From Arthrobacter sp. zg-Y1110 (GTDB lineage Bacteria; Actinomycetota; Actinomycetes; Actinomycetales; Micrococcaceae), in assembly GCF_025244865.1 (NCBI RefSeq), contig NZ_CP104272.1:1240001-1304000 (forward strand): a DNA stretch of 64,000 bases, written 5' to 3'. Both the position numbers and the translations under genes were made by a program. Shown here piece after piece: positions 8,959 to 17,139 of the stretch. Every line of letters starts with the position of its first letter. The first letter of the stretch is position 1. The notes below the pieces were generated by a model that was not told the DNA's origin, ran no database searches, and saw only the letters and a list, made by a program, of their open reading frames with translations.

Positions 8959-10299
8959 ATGTTAAAGATGAGGTTGGCGGGGCCCATGTTGCATCCAGTA
9001 GGTCGATTCTCTCCGTTGCGTGCCCGGAGAACCCCGTTCTATGCCCTGGTCCTTACGGGCGTCCTTGCCTCGGCGGTCCTCACTGCCTCGCCCGGTTCCG
9101 CGGCGGATCCCTACCCTTCCTGGGAGGATATCCAGCAGGCAAAATCCTCTGAATCGGCCAAAGCCGCTGAAGCAGAGAAGCTGGAGGGTCTGCTTACGGA
9201 CCTGCGCGAGGACGCCGGATCCCTGGGCGATGCGGCAGTGGAGGCAGCGAACCGCCACAACGAGGCCAAGGATGCCCTTGCCGCCAGCGACAAGGAGCTT
9301 GCGGCCCTGGCCGCGCAGCGGGAAGCGGCCGCGCAGCAGTCCGCTGACTTGATGCGGCAAGTCGCCGGGCTTGCGGCCGAAACCTACAAGTCCGGCGGGT
9401 CCGCTTCCGACAGCATGACGCTGATGCTGCTCGACACGGATGCCTCGGCAGATGCCCTGCACGGCGCGGACCTTATGGACAGGGTCTCGTCTCGGGCGGG
9501 CAACCTGTATGCCGGTGCAGTGGCGTCCGAAAAAGTTGCTGACGGATTCCGGGAGCAGGAACAGGAAGCAAGGAATGCCCGGGCCGAGCTTGCCGCCGAA
9601 GCGGAAAAGGCACTCCAAGAGGCAGGAGCCTCGGCTGCGGGCGCAGGCAAGGCAGTACAGGATGAAGAAGCCCGCAAAGCCGTCCTGCTTGCACAGTTGG
9701 CAGATCTCCACGGCAGCACAGCCGCCGCGGAGGAGGCCCGGCTCCGCGGGATAGCCGCCGAGAAGGTGTTTCAGGAACAGCACGACGCCGCGGAACGGGC
9801 GGCTGCAGGAGAGTCCGCGCCGAAGGGGCAGCAGCCGCCGAATCCGCCGGTCGGGGCGGCACCCAACCCGCCGGGAACCCGGCCCCCGGCAGTCACGGTG
9901 CCTGCGCCTCAGCCCGCACCCGCACCCGCCCCCGCACCTGCCCCGGTCCAGCCTGCCCCTCCGCCCGCGCCCGCACCGGGGCAGCCGGTGAACGATCCGG
10001 CGGGTGCACAGAACTACGCATCCGGGCGCATGGGCGACTACGGCTGGGACGGGAACGAGTTCCGCTGCCTGGTCATCCTCTGGAATCACGAGTCCAACTG
10101 GCTAACCACCGCGGACAATCCCTACAGCGATGCCTACGGCATCCCGCAGTCCCTGCCGGGAAGCAATATGTCGAGCCACGGTTCCGACTGGCAGACCAAC
10201 TACCGGACCCAGGTCAATTGGGGACTGGACTACATCAAGTCCCGGTATGGCACACCGTGTGCGGCCTACGCCTTCTGGCAGCGCAATAACTGGTACTGA
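8959..10299 (+). CDS. Secreted coiled-coil protein with C-terminal lytic transglycosylase-like domain
   Basis: 446 residues. A signal peptide is clear: basic start, hydrophobic stretch ALVLTGVLASAVLTA and cleavage near GSAA. Residues about 60-280 are Ala/Glu/Lys-rich heptads predicted to form a long coiled coil, as in RipA/PcsB-type hydrolases. A Pro/Ala linker follows, then about 90 C-terminal residues with CLVILWNHESNW, SDAYGIPQSLPG and WGLDYIKSRYG. This resembles lysozyme-like aggregation-promoting-factor domains, in which the Glu of HES is the likely catalytic acid. It probably cuts peptidoglycan outside the cell. GTG 8917 is rejected because it precedes the -10. Confidence 0.82.
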   Translation: MLKMRLAGPMLHPVGRFSPLRARRTPFYALVLTGVLASAVLTASPGSAADPYPSWEDIQQAKSSESAKAAEAEKLEGLLTDLREDAGSLGDAAVEAANRHNEAKDALAASDKELAALAAQREAAAQQSADLMRQVAGLAAETYKSGGSASDSMTLMLLDTDASADALHGADLMDRVSSRAGNLYAGAVASEKVADGFREQEQEARNARAELAAEAEKALQEAGASAAGAGKAVQDEEARKAVLLAQLADLHGSTAAAEEARLRGIAAEKVFQEQHDAAERAAAGESAPKGQQPPNPPVGAAPNPPGTRPPAVTVPAPQPAPAPAPAPAPVQPAPPPAPAPGQPVNDPAGAQNYASGRMGDYGWDGNEFRCLVILWNHESNWLTTADNPYSDAYGIPQSLPGSNMSSHGSDWQTNYRTQVNWGLDYIKSRYGTPCAAYAFWQRNNWY

Positions 10300-10384
10300 C
10301 CGGGTACCTGTGCGGGCAGGTAGGTTACCTGGCCAACGTCAATAGCACCGTTACCGTTTTGAGACTTTTCCCAGAAAACTCCGA

Positions 10385-10390
10385 TACGGT
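10385..10390 (+). promoter_or_regulatory. -10 hexamer of second secreted lysozyme-like gene
   Basis: TACGGT lies 9 nt before GTG 10400. Confidence 0.45.
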
Positions 10391-10399
10391 CCTGCGCTT

Positions 10400-11188
10400 G
10401 TGACTTCAACTAACTTCACCCGACGCGACCAGACCCGCATCCGACGAGCCGTGCGACGCCGTCGGCGGCTCCGCCTAGGTGCCGCAACCGCGCTGGGTTC
10501 CCTGGCCGTGGCGAGTGTCTCCGGCGCTGCCCTTGGCACTGCCGGAGCAAACCTCCGGGCCACGGCCGGTATCCAGCTGGTGAACCTGGCCGAGCCGCTC
10601 CTTGCCGCCGCCGAGGACGCAGGCAACGCAGATGACGCCGACGACGGCAGGGACAGTGCAGCAGGACCGGACGAGCACCCAGCCACTGGCAAAGTGCCCG
10701 ATCGGCAGGCGGCGGAGAAACCCCTGGCGGCCGGAGCAGGGACGGGAACAGAGGGTGAGGACCCGGACCACCGGGAGCCCGCAGCGAAGGCCGCAGCCGA
10801 CGAGGCCGCACGGAGCACTGCAGTGGAGGCAGCCGCGCAATCGGCTGCGGAAGAAGCGGCCCGAGCCGCCGTACCGCTGGACGATCCAGCCGGAGCCAAG
10901 GCCTACGCTGCCGCGGCCCTGCCCGCCCGCGGCTGGGATGCGGGCCAGTTGACCTGCCTCGACACGCTCTGGACCAAGGAATCGGAATGGCTGACCAGTG
11001 CCCTCAATCCCAGCAGCGGGGCCTACGGAATTGCGCAGTCCCTCCCGGCGGAAAAGATGCAAGTGGCCGGAGCCGACTGGAAAGTCAGCTATTCCACGCA
11101 GATCAACTGGGGCCTGGACTACATTGCGTCCCGCTACGGCAGCCCCTGCAGCGCACTCAATTTCCATTACGCCAACAACTGGTATTAG
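10400..11188 (+). CDS. Secreted/membrane-anchored lytic transglycosylase-like protein
   Basis: 262 residues. An Arg-rich N-terminus ([13 protein letters not shown]) precedes a hydrophobic stretch (about 26-50) acting as signal peptide or anchor. Then comes an Ala/Glu/Asp-rich spacer of about 120 residues and a C-terminal domain paralogous to that of the preceding gene ([39 protein letters not shown], ending NNWY in both). The presumed catalytic Glu is in KES. It has no long coiled coil. It starts about 100 nt after its paralogue with its own -10, so the pair looks like a tandem duplication with diverged N-termini. Confidence 0.8.
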   Translation: MTSTNFTRRDQTRIRRAVRRRRRLRLGAATALGSLAVASVSGAALGTAGANLRATAGIQLVNLAEPLLAAAEDAGNADDADDGRDSAAGPDEHPATGKVPDRQAAEKPLAAGAGTGTEGEDPDHREPAAKAAADEAARSTAVEAAAQSAAEEAARAAVPLDDPAGAKAYAAAALPARGWDAGQLTCLDTLWTKESEWLTSALNPSSGAYGIAQSLPAEKMQVAGADWKVSYSTQINWGLDYIASRYGSPCSALNFHYANNWY

Positions 11189-11234
11189 GAAAAAGTCTGC
11201 CGCGGGGCATACCGGACGGTACCGCCGATGGACG

Positions 11235-11240
11235 TACCCT
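11235..11240 (+). promoter_or_regulatory. -10 hexamer before miaB
   Basis: TACCCT, then 6 nt (AGGAGG), then GTG 11247. The same AGGAGG would be a perfect ribosome binding site for TTG 11253, so two start modes overlap here. Confidence 0.5.
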
Positions 11241-11246
11241 AGGAGG

Positions 11247-12767
11247 GTGAGTTTGACTGTTTCTTCTCCCGCCCCCGAGGCCCCTGCGGCCCAGCCCCGC
11301 ACGTACGAGGTGCGTACCTTCGGCTGCCAGATGAATGTGCATGATTCCGAGCGGATTTCGGGATTGCTGGAAGGCGCGGGTTATGTGCCGTCCGACGGCG
11401 AACTGGCGGACATCGTTGTGTTCAATACCTGTGCCGTGCGGGAGAACGCGGACAACAAGCTGTACGGCAACCTCGGGCAGCTGGCGCCGGTCAAGGAAAA
11501 GCGGCCCGGGATGCAGATTGCCGTGGGCGGCTGCCTGGCCCAGAAGGACCGGGATACGATCCTGCGCAAGGCCCCCTGGGTGGACGCCGTCTTCGGCACA
11601 CACAACATCGGTTCCCTGCCGGCACTGCTGGAACGGGCCCGGCACAATGCCAAGGCCGAGCTGGAGATCCTGGAGTCGCTGGACGTCTTTCCCTCCACGC
11701 TGCCCACCAAACGCGATTCCGTGTATTCGGGATGGGTCTCGATCTCCGTGGGCTGCAACAACACCTGCACTTTCTGCATCGTCCCGTCGCTGCGCGGCAA
11801 GGAACGCGACCGGCGGCCGGGGGAGATCCTGGCGGAAATCCGGGCCCTGGTGGACGACGGCGCCATCGAGGTAACGCTGCTCGGACAAAACGTAAACTCC
11901 TACGGGGTGGAGTTCGGCGACCGCGGGGCCTTCGCCAAGCTGCTGCGTGCCTGCGGCGACATCGAGGGCCTGGAACGGGTTCGGTTCACCAGCCCGCACC
12001 CTGCGGCTTTCACCGACGACGTCATCGAGGCCATGGCCGAGACGCCCAACGTGATGCCGCAGCTGCACATGCCGCTGCAGTCGGGCTCGGACAAGGTCCT
12101 CAAGGACATGCGCCGCTCCTACCGGTCAAAGAAGTTCCTGGGCATCCTGGACAAGGTCCGCGAGCGGATGCCGCACGCGGCCATTTCCACGGACATCATT
12201 GTCGGCTTCCCGGGGGAGACGGAAGAGGACTTCGCCGCCACCCTCGACGTCGTCGAGCGGTCCCGCTTCGCCACCGCCTTCACCTTCCAGTATTCGAAGC
12301 GTCCGGGCACCCCGGCGGCGGAACTGGCCGACCAGCTTCCCAAGGCCGTGGTGCAGGAGCGCTATGAACGCCTCACCGCGCTGCAGGACCGGATTGCCGC
12401 CGAGGAAAACGCCAAACAGGTGGGCACCACCGTCGAGGTCATGGTCACCGCCGCTTCGGGCCGCAAATCCGGCGAGACCGGACGTCTCTCCGGACGTTCC
12501 CGGGACCAGCGCCTGGTGCACTTCTCGGTGCCCGACGGCGCGCCGGCACCCCGCCCGGGCGACCTCGTAACCGTGCCCGTCACCGGGGCCGCTGCGTTCC
12601 ACCTGATCTCCGACCCCGCCGGACCTGCGGACTACTCGCTGCGGCGTTCGCGCGCAGGTGATGCCTGGGACCGCTCGCAGGCCGAGTCCTGCGGCGTACC
12701 GGCCGGACCTGCAGGCACGCGCACCGGTGTGTCCCTGGGCATGCCCGCGCTGCCGCCGCGTTCCTGA
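11247..12767 (+). CDS. miaB: tRNA-2-methylthio-N6-dimethylallyladenosine synthase MiaB
   Basis: 506 residues. This radical SAM enzyme methylthiolates i6A37 in tRNAs reading UNN codons. The N-terminal UPF0004 domain carries its three cluster cysteines in [14 protein letters not shown] and VGGCLAQ. The radical SAM CxxxCxxC is at Cys170, 174 and 177. A TRAM domain occupies about 380-450, followed by a Ser/Arg/Gly-rich tail. Start is GTG 11247 (leaderless) or TTG 11253 (6 nt after AGGAGG); they differ by two residues. The frame stays open far upstream, but that part overlaps the previous gene. miaA follows immediately. Confidence 0.95.
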   Translation: MSLTVSSPAPEAPAAQPRTYEVRTFGCQMNVHDSERISGLLEGAGYVPSDGELADIVVFNTCAVRENADNKLYGNLGQLAPVKEKRPGMQIAVGGCLAQKDRDTILRKAPWVDAVFGTHNIGSLPALLERARHNAKAELEILESLDVFPSTLPTKRDSVYSGWVSISVGCNNTCTFCIVPSLRGKERDRRPGEILAEIRALVDDGAIEVTLLGQNVNSYGVEFGDRGAFAKLLRACGDIEGLERVRFTSPHPAAFTDDVIEAMAETPNVMPQLHMPLQSGSDKVLKDMRRSYRSKKFLGILDKVRERMPHAAISTDIIVGFPGETEEDFAATLDVVERSRFATAFTFQYSKRPGTPAAELADQLPKAVVQERYERLTALQDRIAAEENAKQVGTTVEVMVTAASGRKSGETGRLSGRSRDQRLVHFSVPDGAPAPRPGDLVTVPVTGAAAFHLISDPAGPADYSLRRSRAGDAWDRSQAESCGVPAGPAGTRTGVSLGMPALPPRS

Positions 12768-13841
12768 GTGCCCGTGAACCCTTCCCAAAGTCTCCCCAAG
12801 TCCCCGGCGGTAACCCCCTTGAGTGCTTCCATACCGTCCGCTTCCGTGTCGTCCGCTTCCGTGCCGTCCGCTTCCGTGCCGTCCGCTTCCGTGCCGTCCG
12901 CTTCCGTGCCGTCCGCCGACGAACGGCCGGTGATCGCCGTCGTCGGGCCCACCGGGTCCGGAAAATCCGACCTAGGCGTTGCCCTGGCCCTGGAACTCGG
13001 CGGGGAAGTGATCAATGCAGATTCCATGCAGTTCTACCGGGGGATGGACATCGGCACCGCGAAGATTTCCGTAGCCGAACGCCGCGGCGTGCCGCACCAC
13101 CTGCTGGACATCATGGACGTGACCGAAGAGGCAAGCGTCTCGGCCTTCCAGGCGCAGGCACGGGAGCTGATTTCCGAAATCCGGGCTCGGGGCAGGTACC
13201 CCATCCTGGTCGGAGGTTCCGGCCTGTACGTCCGGGCCGCACTGGACGTCCTGGAATTTCCGGGCACCGACCCGGCGGTCCGCGCCGGGATCGAAGCCGA
13301 ACTGGAAACCCGGGGCCTGTCCGTGCTGCAGGACAGGCTGCGGGAAGTGGACCCCGTCTCGGCCGAACGGATCTCCGATGCGCGCCGGGTGGTACGCGCA
13401 CTGGAGGTGGTCGAGCTGACCGGACGCCCCTTCAGTTCCTTCATGCCGGTGCGCCAGTACGTCTCGCCGGCCGTGCAGATCGGCCTCAGCGTGGAACGTC
13501 CGGTGCTGCATGAGCGCCTGGCCCGCCGGGTGGACAAGATGGTGGAACAGGGGCTGCTCGAAGAAGTCCGGCGGCTTGAGCCGGCCGGACTGCGGACCGG
13601 CCGGACCGCCTCGCGCGCCCTGGGATACGCACAGTTCCTGGCCGTCCTGGACGGGAAATCGTCCGTGGCGGAAGCCTCGGCGGCAACAGTGGTGGCTACC
13701 CGCCAGTTCGCCCGCCGGCAGCTGACCTGGTTCCGTGCGGATCCCCGGATCACCTGGCTGGAGCATAACGACCCCCGGCTGGTGGCCCGGGCGGCCGCGG
13801 CCGTCCGGGAAGGGCACCCGCCCAGTATCCTTGGTAAGTGA
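12768..13841 (+). CDS. miaA: tRNA dimethylallyltransferase MiaA
   Basis: Up to 357 residues. It transfers the dimethylallyl group to A37 of tRNA, making the substrate of MiaB encoded just upstream. P-loop GPTGSGKS is at 60-67, and [17 protein letters not shown] and the [13 protein letters not shown] region are intact. The first 50 residues are a Ser/Ala/Val/Pro minisatellite not seen in normal MiaA. GTG 12768 abuts the miaB stop. In-frame GTG codons at 12774, 12846, 12861, 12876, 12891 and 12906 could serve instead; the last gives about 311 residues, the usual length. Confidence 0.93.
   Translation: MPVNPSQSLPKSPAVTPLSASIPSASVSSASVPSASVPSASVPSASVPSADERPVIAVVGPTGSGKSDLGVALALELGGEVINADSMQFYRGMDIGTAKISVAERRGVPHHLLDIMDVTEEASVSAFQAQARELISEIRARGRYPILVGGSGLYVRAALDVLEFPGTDPAVRAGIEAELETRGLSVLQDRLREVDPVSAERISDARRVVRALEVVELTGRPFSSFMPVRQYVSPAVQIGLSVERPVLHERLARRVDKMVEQGLLEEVRRLEPAGLRTGRTASRALGYAQFLAVLDGKSSVAEASAATVVATRQFARRQLTWFRADPRITWLEHNDPRLVARAAAAVREGHPPSILGK
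12837..12911 (+). repeat. Five 15-bp tandem repeats in the miaA 5' end
   Basis: Unit TCCGCTTCCGTGCCG, in frame, encodes Ser-Ala-Ser-Val-Pro (first copy ends in Ser). Copies at 12837, 12852, 12867, 12882 and 12897. Each contains a GTG in the miaA frame. Confidence 0.95.
13826..13831 (+). promoter_or_regulatory. -10 hexamer of leaderless dapF, inside miaA end
   Basis: TATCCT, 6-nt spacer, GTG 13838. It would allow dapF expression independent of miaBA. Confidence 0.5.
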
Positions 13842-14797
13842 CCAATACTTCTGCCTCCTCCGCCGCATCCCTGTCCGCCTCCGGCCTTCCCTCTTCCCTT
13901 GCGGGACTGCCCTTCGCGAAGGGGCACGGCACCGGCAACGACTTTGTGCTGGTAGCCGATCCCGACGCTGCGCATGACCTTGCCGCCGACGAGGTAGCCG
14001 CTGTCTGCGACCGGCACCGCGGTGTGGGCGGCGACGGTTTCATCCGGGCCGTCCGGTCCGAGCATCTGCCTGAAGGCCGTGCCCTGCTGCAGACGGCTCC
14101 GGAAGCCGAGTGGTTCATGGACTACCGGAACTCGGACGGCAGCATCTCCGAAATGTGCGGGAACGGGGTGCGCGTCTTCGTGCACTTCCTGCTGGAAGAG
14201 CGGCTGGTGGAACTGGCCGAAGGCGCATCTTTGGTGATTGGTACCCGCGCGGGGATCAAGACCGTAACCCGGATGGCCGGCGGCTATGCGGTGGACATGG
14301 GGCCCTGGGAGTTCATTTACCCCGACCATGCGGCTGCCAAATCCATGGACACGGTGGTCAACGCAGACGGACTGGAAGTGCCCCGCCCGGGCCTGTCCGT
14401 CAGCATGGGCAACCCGCACACCGTCGTGGCCCTCGCGGAACTGGATGAACTGGCAGCCACCAACCTGACCGCAGCACCGTCAGTGCAGCCGGAGCCGGAG
14501 CACGGAACCAACGTGGAGTTCGTGGTCCCGGCCGAGCCGCTCGTAGAAGACGGGGTAGGGCTGCTCACCATGCGCGTCCACGAGCGCGGCGTCGGCGAAA
14601 CCCTCTCCTGCGGTACCGGCGCCTGTGCGGCCGCCGTAGCCACCCGGTTCTGGGCCGGAGCCGAAGCACCCGATGACTGGGCCGTGACGGTGCCGGGCGG
14701 CGTCGTCGGCGTCCGTTTCCTGACCGGGCCCGACGGCCGCGAACATGTGGAGCTCAGCGGACCGGCCGTACTGGTGGCACGCGGAACCCTGCTCTAG
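13838..14797 (+). CDS. dapF: Diaminopimelate epimerase
   Basis: 319 residues. It converts LL- to meso-diaminopimelate for lysine and peptidoglycan synthesis. The two catalytic cysteines are Cys107 (EMCGNGVR) and Cys258 ([10 protein letters not shown]). The first 23 residues are Ser/Ala-rich and precede the family start [17 protein letters not shown] 13838 overlaps the miaA stop by 4 nt. The dapF stop overlaps the stop of the convergent methyltransferase gene (CTAG at 14794-14797). Confidence 0.96.
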   Translation: MTNTSASSAASLSASGLPSSLAGLPFAKGHGTGNDFVLVADPDAAHDLAADEVAAVCDRHRGVGGDGFIRAVRSEHLPEGRALLQTAPEAEWFMDYRNSDGSISEMCGNGVRVFVHFLLEERLVELAEGASLVIGTRAGIKTVTRMAGGYAVDMGPWEFIYPDHAAAKSMDTVVNADGLEVPRPGLSVSMGNPHTVVALAELDELAATNLTAAPSVQPEPEHGTNVEFVVPAEPLVEDGVGLLTMRVHERGVGETLSCGTGACAAAVATRFWAGAEAPDDWAVTVPGGVVGVRFLTGPDGREHVELSGPAVLVARGTLL

Positions 14798-15405
14798 GCG
14801 CTGCGTTCCACCTTCAGGGTCCGGAAGGACTTCGCGGTGCTGTGGCGGGAGACGGTGAATCCGGACGGCAGGGTCTCCGCCAGCCAGCGCTGCAGGGAAT
14901 CCGCGCCCAGGTTTTTCTGCACCACCAGCCAGGCAGTTCCTCCCGGCGCCAGGCGCGGCAGCCAGAGCAGCAACAGGGCGTGCAGCTCCTCTTTGCCGAT
15001 CCGGATCGGCGGGTTGGACCAGATGGTGTCGAAGCGTACTTCCGGGTCCACCTCCTCCGGCAGGGAGGCCGTGACGTTTCCACAGCCCAAGGCCGCTGCG
15101 TTATCCCGGGTCAGCGCGATGCAGCGTTCGTTGACGTCGACGGCGTAGACCCGGGCCGCCGGGGATTTCAGCGCCAGGGTCAGGGCGATGGGTCCCCAGC
15201 CGCAGCCGATGTCCAGCAGGTTGCCGGTTTCCGGCGGCGCGGGAACTTCCTCCAGCAGCACCATCGTGCCCTTGTCGATCCCATCGGGGCTGAAGATCCC
15301 GCCCGCTGTCTGCAGGGTCCGTTCGGCCCCGTTGAGGCTGACGCGCAGCGGTTTGCGGACCTCGGGCCCGGACGGTGTGGAGGAGAAGTAGTGCTCTGTT
15401 GCCAT
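14794..15405 (-). CDS. Class I SAM-dependent methyltransferase, RsmC-like
   Basis: 203 residues. It has the SAM-binding motif LDIGCGWGPIAL, the acidic loop VDVN, and NPPIRIGK, the NPPF/R-type motif of N2-guanine RNA methyltransferases (MTS domain as in RsmC/RlmG). It lacks the N-terminal pseudo-methyltransferase half of E. coli RsmC, as is common in Gram-positives. The likely substrate is a guanine in rRNA, but which one cannot be read from the sequence. On the minus strand TAATCT (15419-15414) lies 8 nt before ATG, implying a leaderless mRNA. Confidence 0.87.
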   Translation of the reverse strand: MATEHYFSSTPSGPEVRKPLRVSLNGAERTLQTAGGIFSPDGIDKGTMVLLEEVPAPPETGNLLDIGCGWGPIALTLALKSPAARVYAVDVNERCIALTRDNAAALGCGNVTASLPEEVDPEVRFDTIWSNPPIRIGKEELHALLLLWLPRLAPGGTAWLVVQKNLGADSLQRWLAETLPSGFTVSRHSTAKSFRTLKVERSA

Positions 15406-15413
15406 AACAGTCC

Positions 15414-15419
15414 AGATTA
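15414..15419 (-). promoter_or_regulatory. -10 hexamer of the RsmC-like gene
   Basis: Minus-strand TAATCT, 8 nt before ATG 15405. Confidence 0.5.
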
Positions 15420-15573
15420 GTCGCTGCAGGCGTGTGGCATGGAATTTATGGGTGGCCGTACGGGTTGTAAAGGACAGCTGGCGCGGTAGGGATCCATTGC
15501 GGAGAAGGTTGTTTTCCTGAGGATTTGTCGGTTCACTGGCCTACCATGGAAAGTACGTTCCAATAAGGAGATT

Positions 15574-17139
15574 ATGACCATCAACAACTCCCGTCCCGTG
15601 CATTCGACGGACAGTTCCACACCCGAACTGAGTCCTTCGGATATCCAAGGTGTCATCGACAGGATTCTCGCCAAGGACAGCGCGGTCGAAGCAAAGGCCC
15701 CCGGCGACAAGCAGCGGGGCCGTGCCCAGGCACTTTCTGACGGCGACAGCGAGCACTCCGTCCACGACGGCGAGCAGCAGGACCTGGAAGAACGCCGTGC
15801 ACTGCGCCGCGTTGCCGGGCTCTCCACGGAACTCGAGGACGTCACCGAGGTCGAATACCGACAGCTGCGGCTGGAACGGGTCGTCCTTGCCGGGCTCTGG
15901 AGCGAGGGCACTGCCGCCGACGCCGAAAACTCGTTGAAGGAACTTGCGGCACTGGCTGAGACTGCGGGATCCGAAGTCCTGGACGGCATCATCCAGCGCC
16001 GGCTCAAGCCGGACCCCGGCACCTTCCTCGGTTCCGGCAAGGCCCAGGAACTCAAGGACATTGTGACGGCCACCGGTGCAGATACGGTCATCGTAGACAG
16101 TGAGCTGGCTCCGTCCCAGCGCCGCGGGCTGGAAGACATCGTCAAGGTCAAGGTCATCGACCGGACAGCGCTGATCCTGGACATCTTCGCCCAGCATGCA
16201 AAGTCCCGCGAGGGCAAGGCCCAGGTGGAACTGGCACAGCTGGAATACCTTCTGCCGCGCCTGCGTGGCTGGGGCGAATCGATGTCCCGGCAGGCAGGCG
16301 GCCAGGTCGGCAGCGCCAGCGCCGGCATGGGTTCGCGCGGCCCCGGTGAAACCAAGATCGAATTGGACCGCCGGAAGATCCGCACGCGGATGGCCAAGCT
16401 CCGCCGCGAAATCGCGGCTATGAAGCCGGCACGCGAAACCAAGCGGGCCAACCGCCACCGCAACTCGGTGCCCTCCGTCGCCATTGCCGGCTACACCAAC
16501 GCAGGAAAGTCCTCGCTGCTGAACCGGCTCACCGATGCCGGGGTACTGGTGGAGAACGCACTGTTCGCTACCCTGGATCCCACTATCCGCAAGGCCCAAA
16601 CCGAGGACGGAATCGGTTACACGCTCGCGGACACCGTAGGGTTTGTCCGATCGCTGCCCACCCAGCTGGTGGAAGCCTTCCGCTCCACCCTTGAGGAAGT
16701 AGCCGACGCAGACCTGATCCTGCACGTGGTTGACGCTTCGCACCCGGACCCGGAGGGCCAGATCGCGGCCGTCCGGACCGTCCTCACCGAAGTCGACGCC
16801 CGCAAGGTGCCCGAAATTATCGTGCTGAACAAGGCCGACGCAGCGGATCCGTTCGTGCTTGAGCGGCTGCGCCAGCGCGAGCCGCGGCACGTGGTCGTCT
16901 CGGCGCGTACGGGCGAGGGTATCCCCGAGCTGCTGCAGGCGATTTCCGAGGGCATTCCGCGCCCCGGCGTGGACCTGGAACTGCTGGTGCCCTACGAGCG
17001 CGGCGACGTCGTCTCCCGCCTGCACCAGGAGGACGCCGAGATCCTCTCCCTGGAACACGGCGAAGCCGGCACCCAGCTCCATGTGAAGGTTCGTGAAGGG
17101 CTGGCAGCAGAGCTGGAGCAGTTCGTGACCCATGGGTAG
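15574..17139 (+). CDS. hflX: GTPase HflX
   Basis: 521 residues. It is a ribosome-associated GTPase that splits or rescues 70S ribosomes under stress. The N-terminal HflX domain carries the glycine-rich GSASAGMGSRGPGETKIELDRR. The G domain starts at about 300 with P-loop GYTNAGKS from Gly306, then DTVGFVRSLP (G3) and LNKAD (G4). The first 75 residues are an acidic extension. AAGGAG at 15565-15570 is 3 nt before ATG, a short but usable spacing. It overlaps the following helicase gene by 8 nt. Confidence 0.95.
   Translation: MTINNSRPVHSTDSSTPELSPSDIQGVIDRILAKDSAVEAKAPGDKQRGRAQALSDGDSEHSVHDGEQQDLEERRALRRVAGLSTELEDVTEVEYRQLRLERVVLAGLWSEGTAADAENSLKELAALAETAGSEVLDGIIQRRLKPDPGTFLGSGKAQELKDIVTATGADTVIVDSELAPSQRRGLEDIVKVKVIDRTALILDIFAQHAKSREGKAQVELAQLEYLLPRLRGWGESMSRQAGGQVGSASAGMGSRGPGETKIELDRRKIRTRMAKLRREIAAMKPARETKRANRHRNSVPSVAIAGYTNAGKSSLLNRLTDAGVLVENALFATLDPTIRKAQTEDGIGYTLADTVGFVRSLPTQLVEAFRSTLEEVADADLILHVVDASHPDPEGQIAAVRTVLTEVDARKVPEIIVLNKADAADPFVLERLRQREPRHVVVSARTGEGIPELLQAISEGIPRPGVDLELLVPYERGDVVSRLHQEDAEILSLEHGEAGTQLHVKVREGLAAELEQFVTHG

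Noticed and set aside
10300..10399. Riboswitch (for example a c-di-AMP type) before the second secreted lysozyme-like gene
   Set aside because: Only 100 nt are available and a -10 hexamer lies 9 nt before the start codon, leaving no leader.
10998..11246. Extended N-terminus of miaB overlapping the second lysozyme-like gene
   Set aside because: MiaB homology starts after 11247, where a -10 hexamer and AGGAGG lie; the upstream part is a shadow of the other gene.
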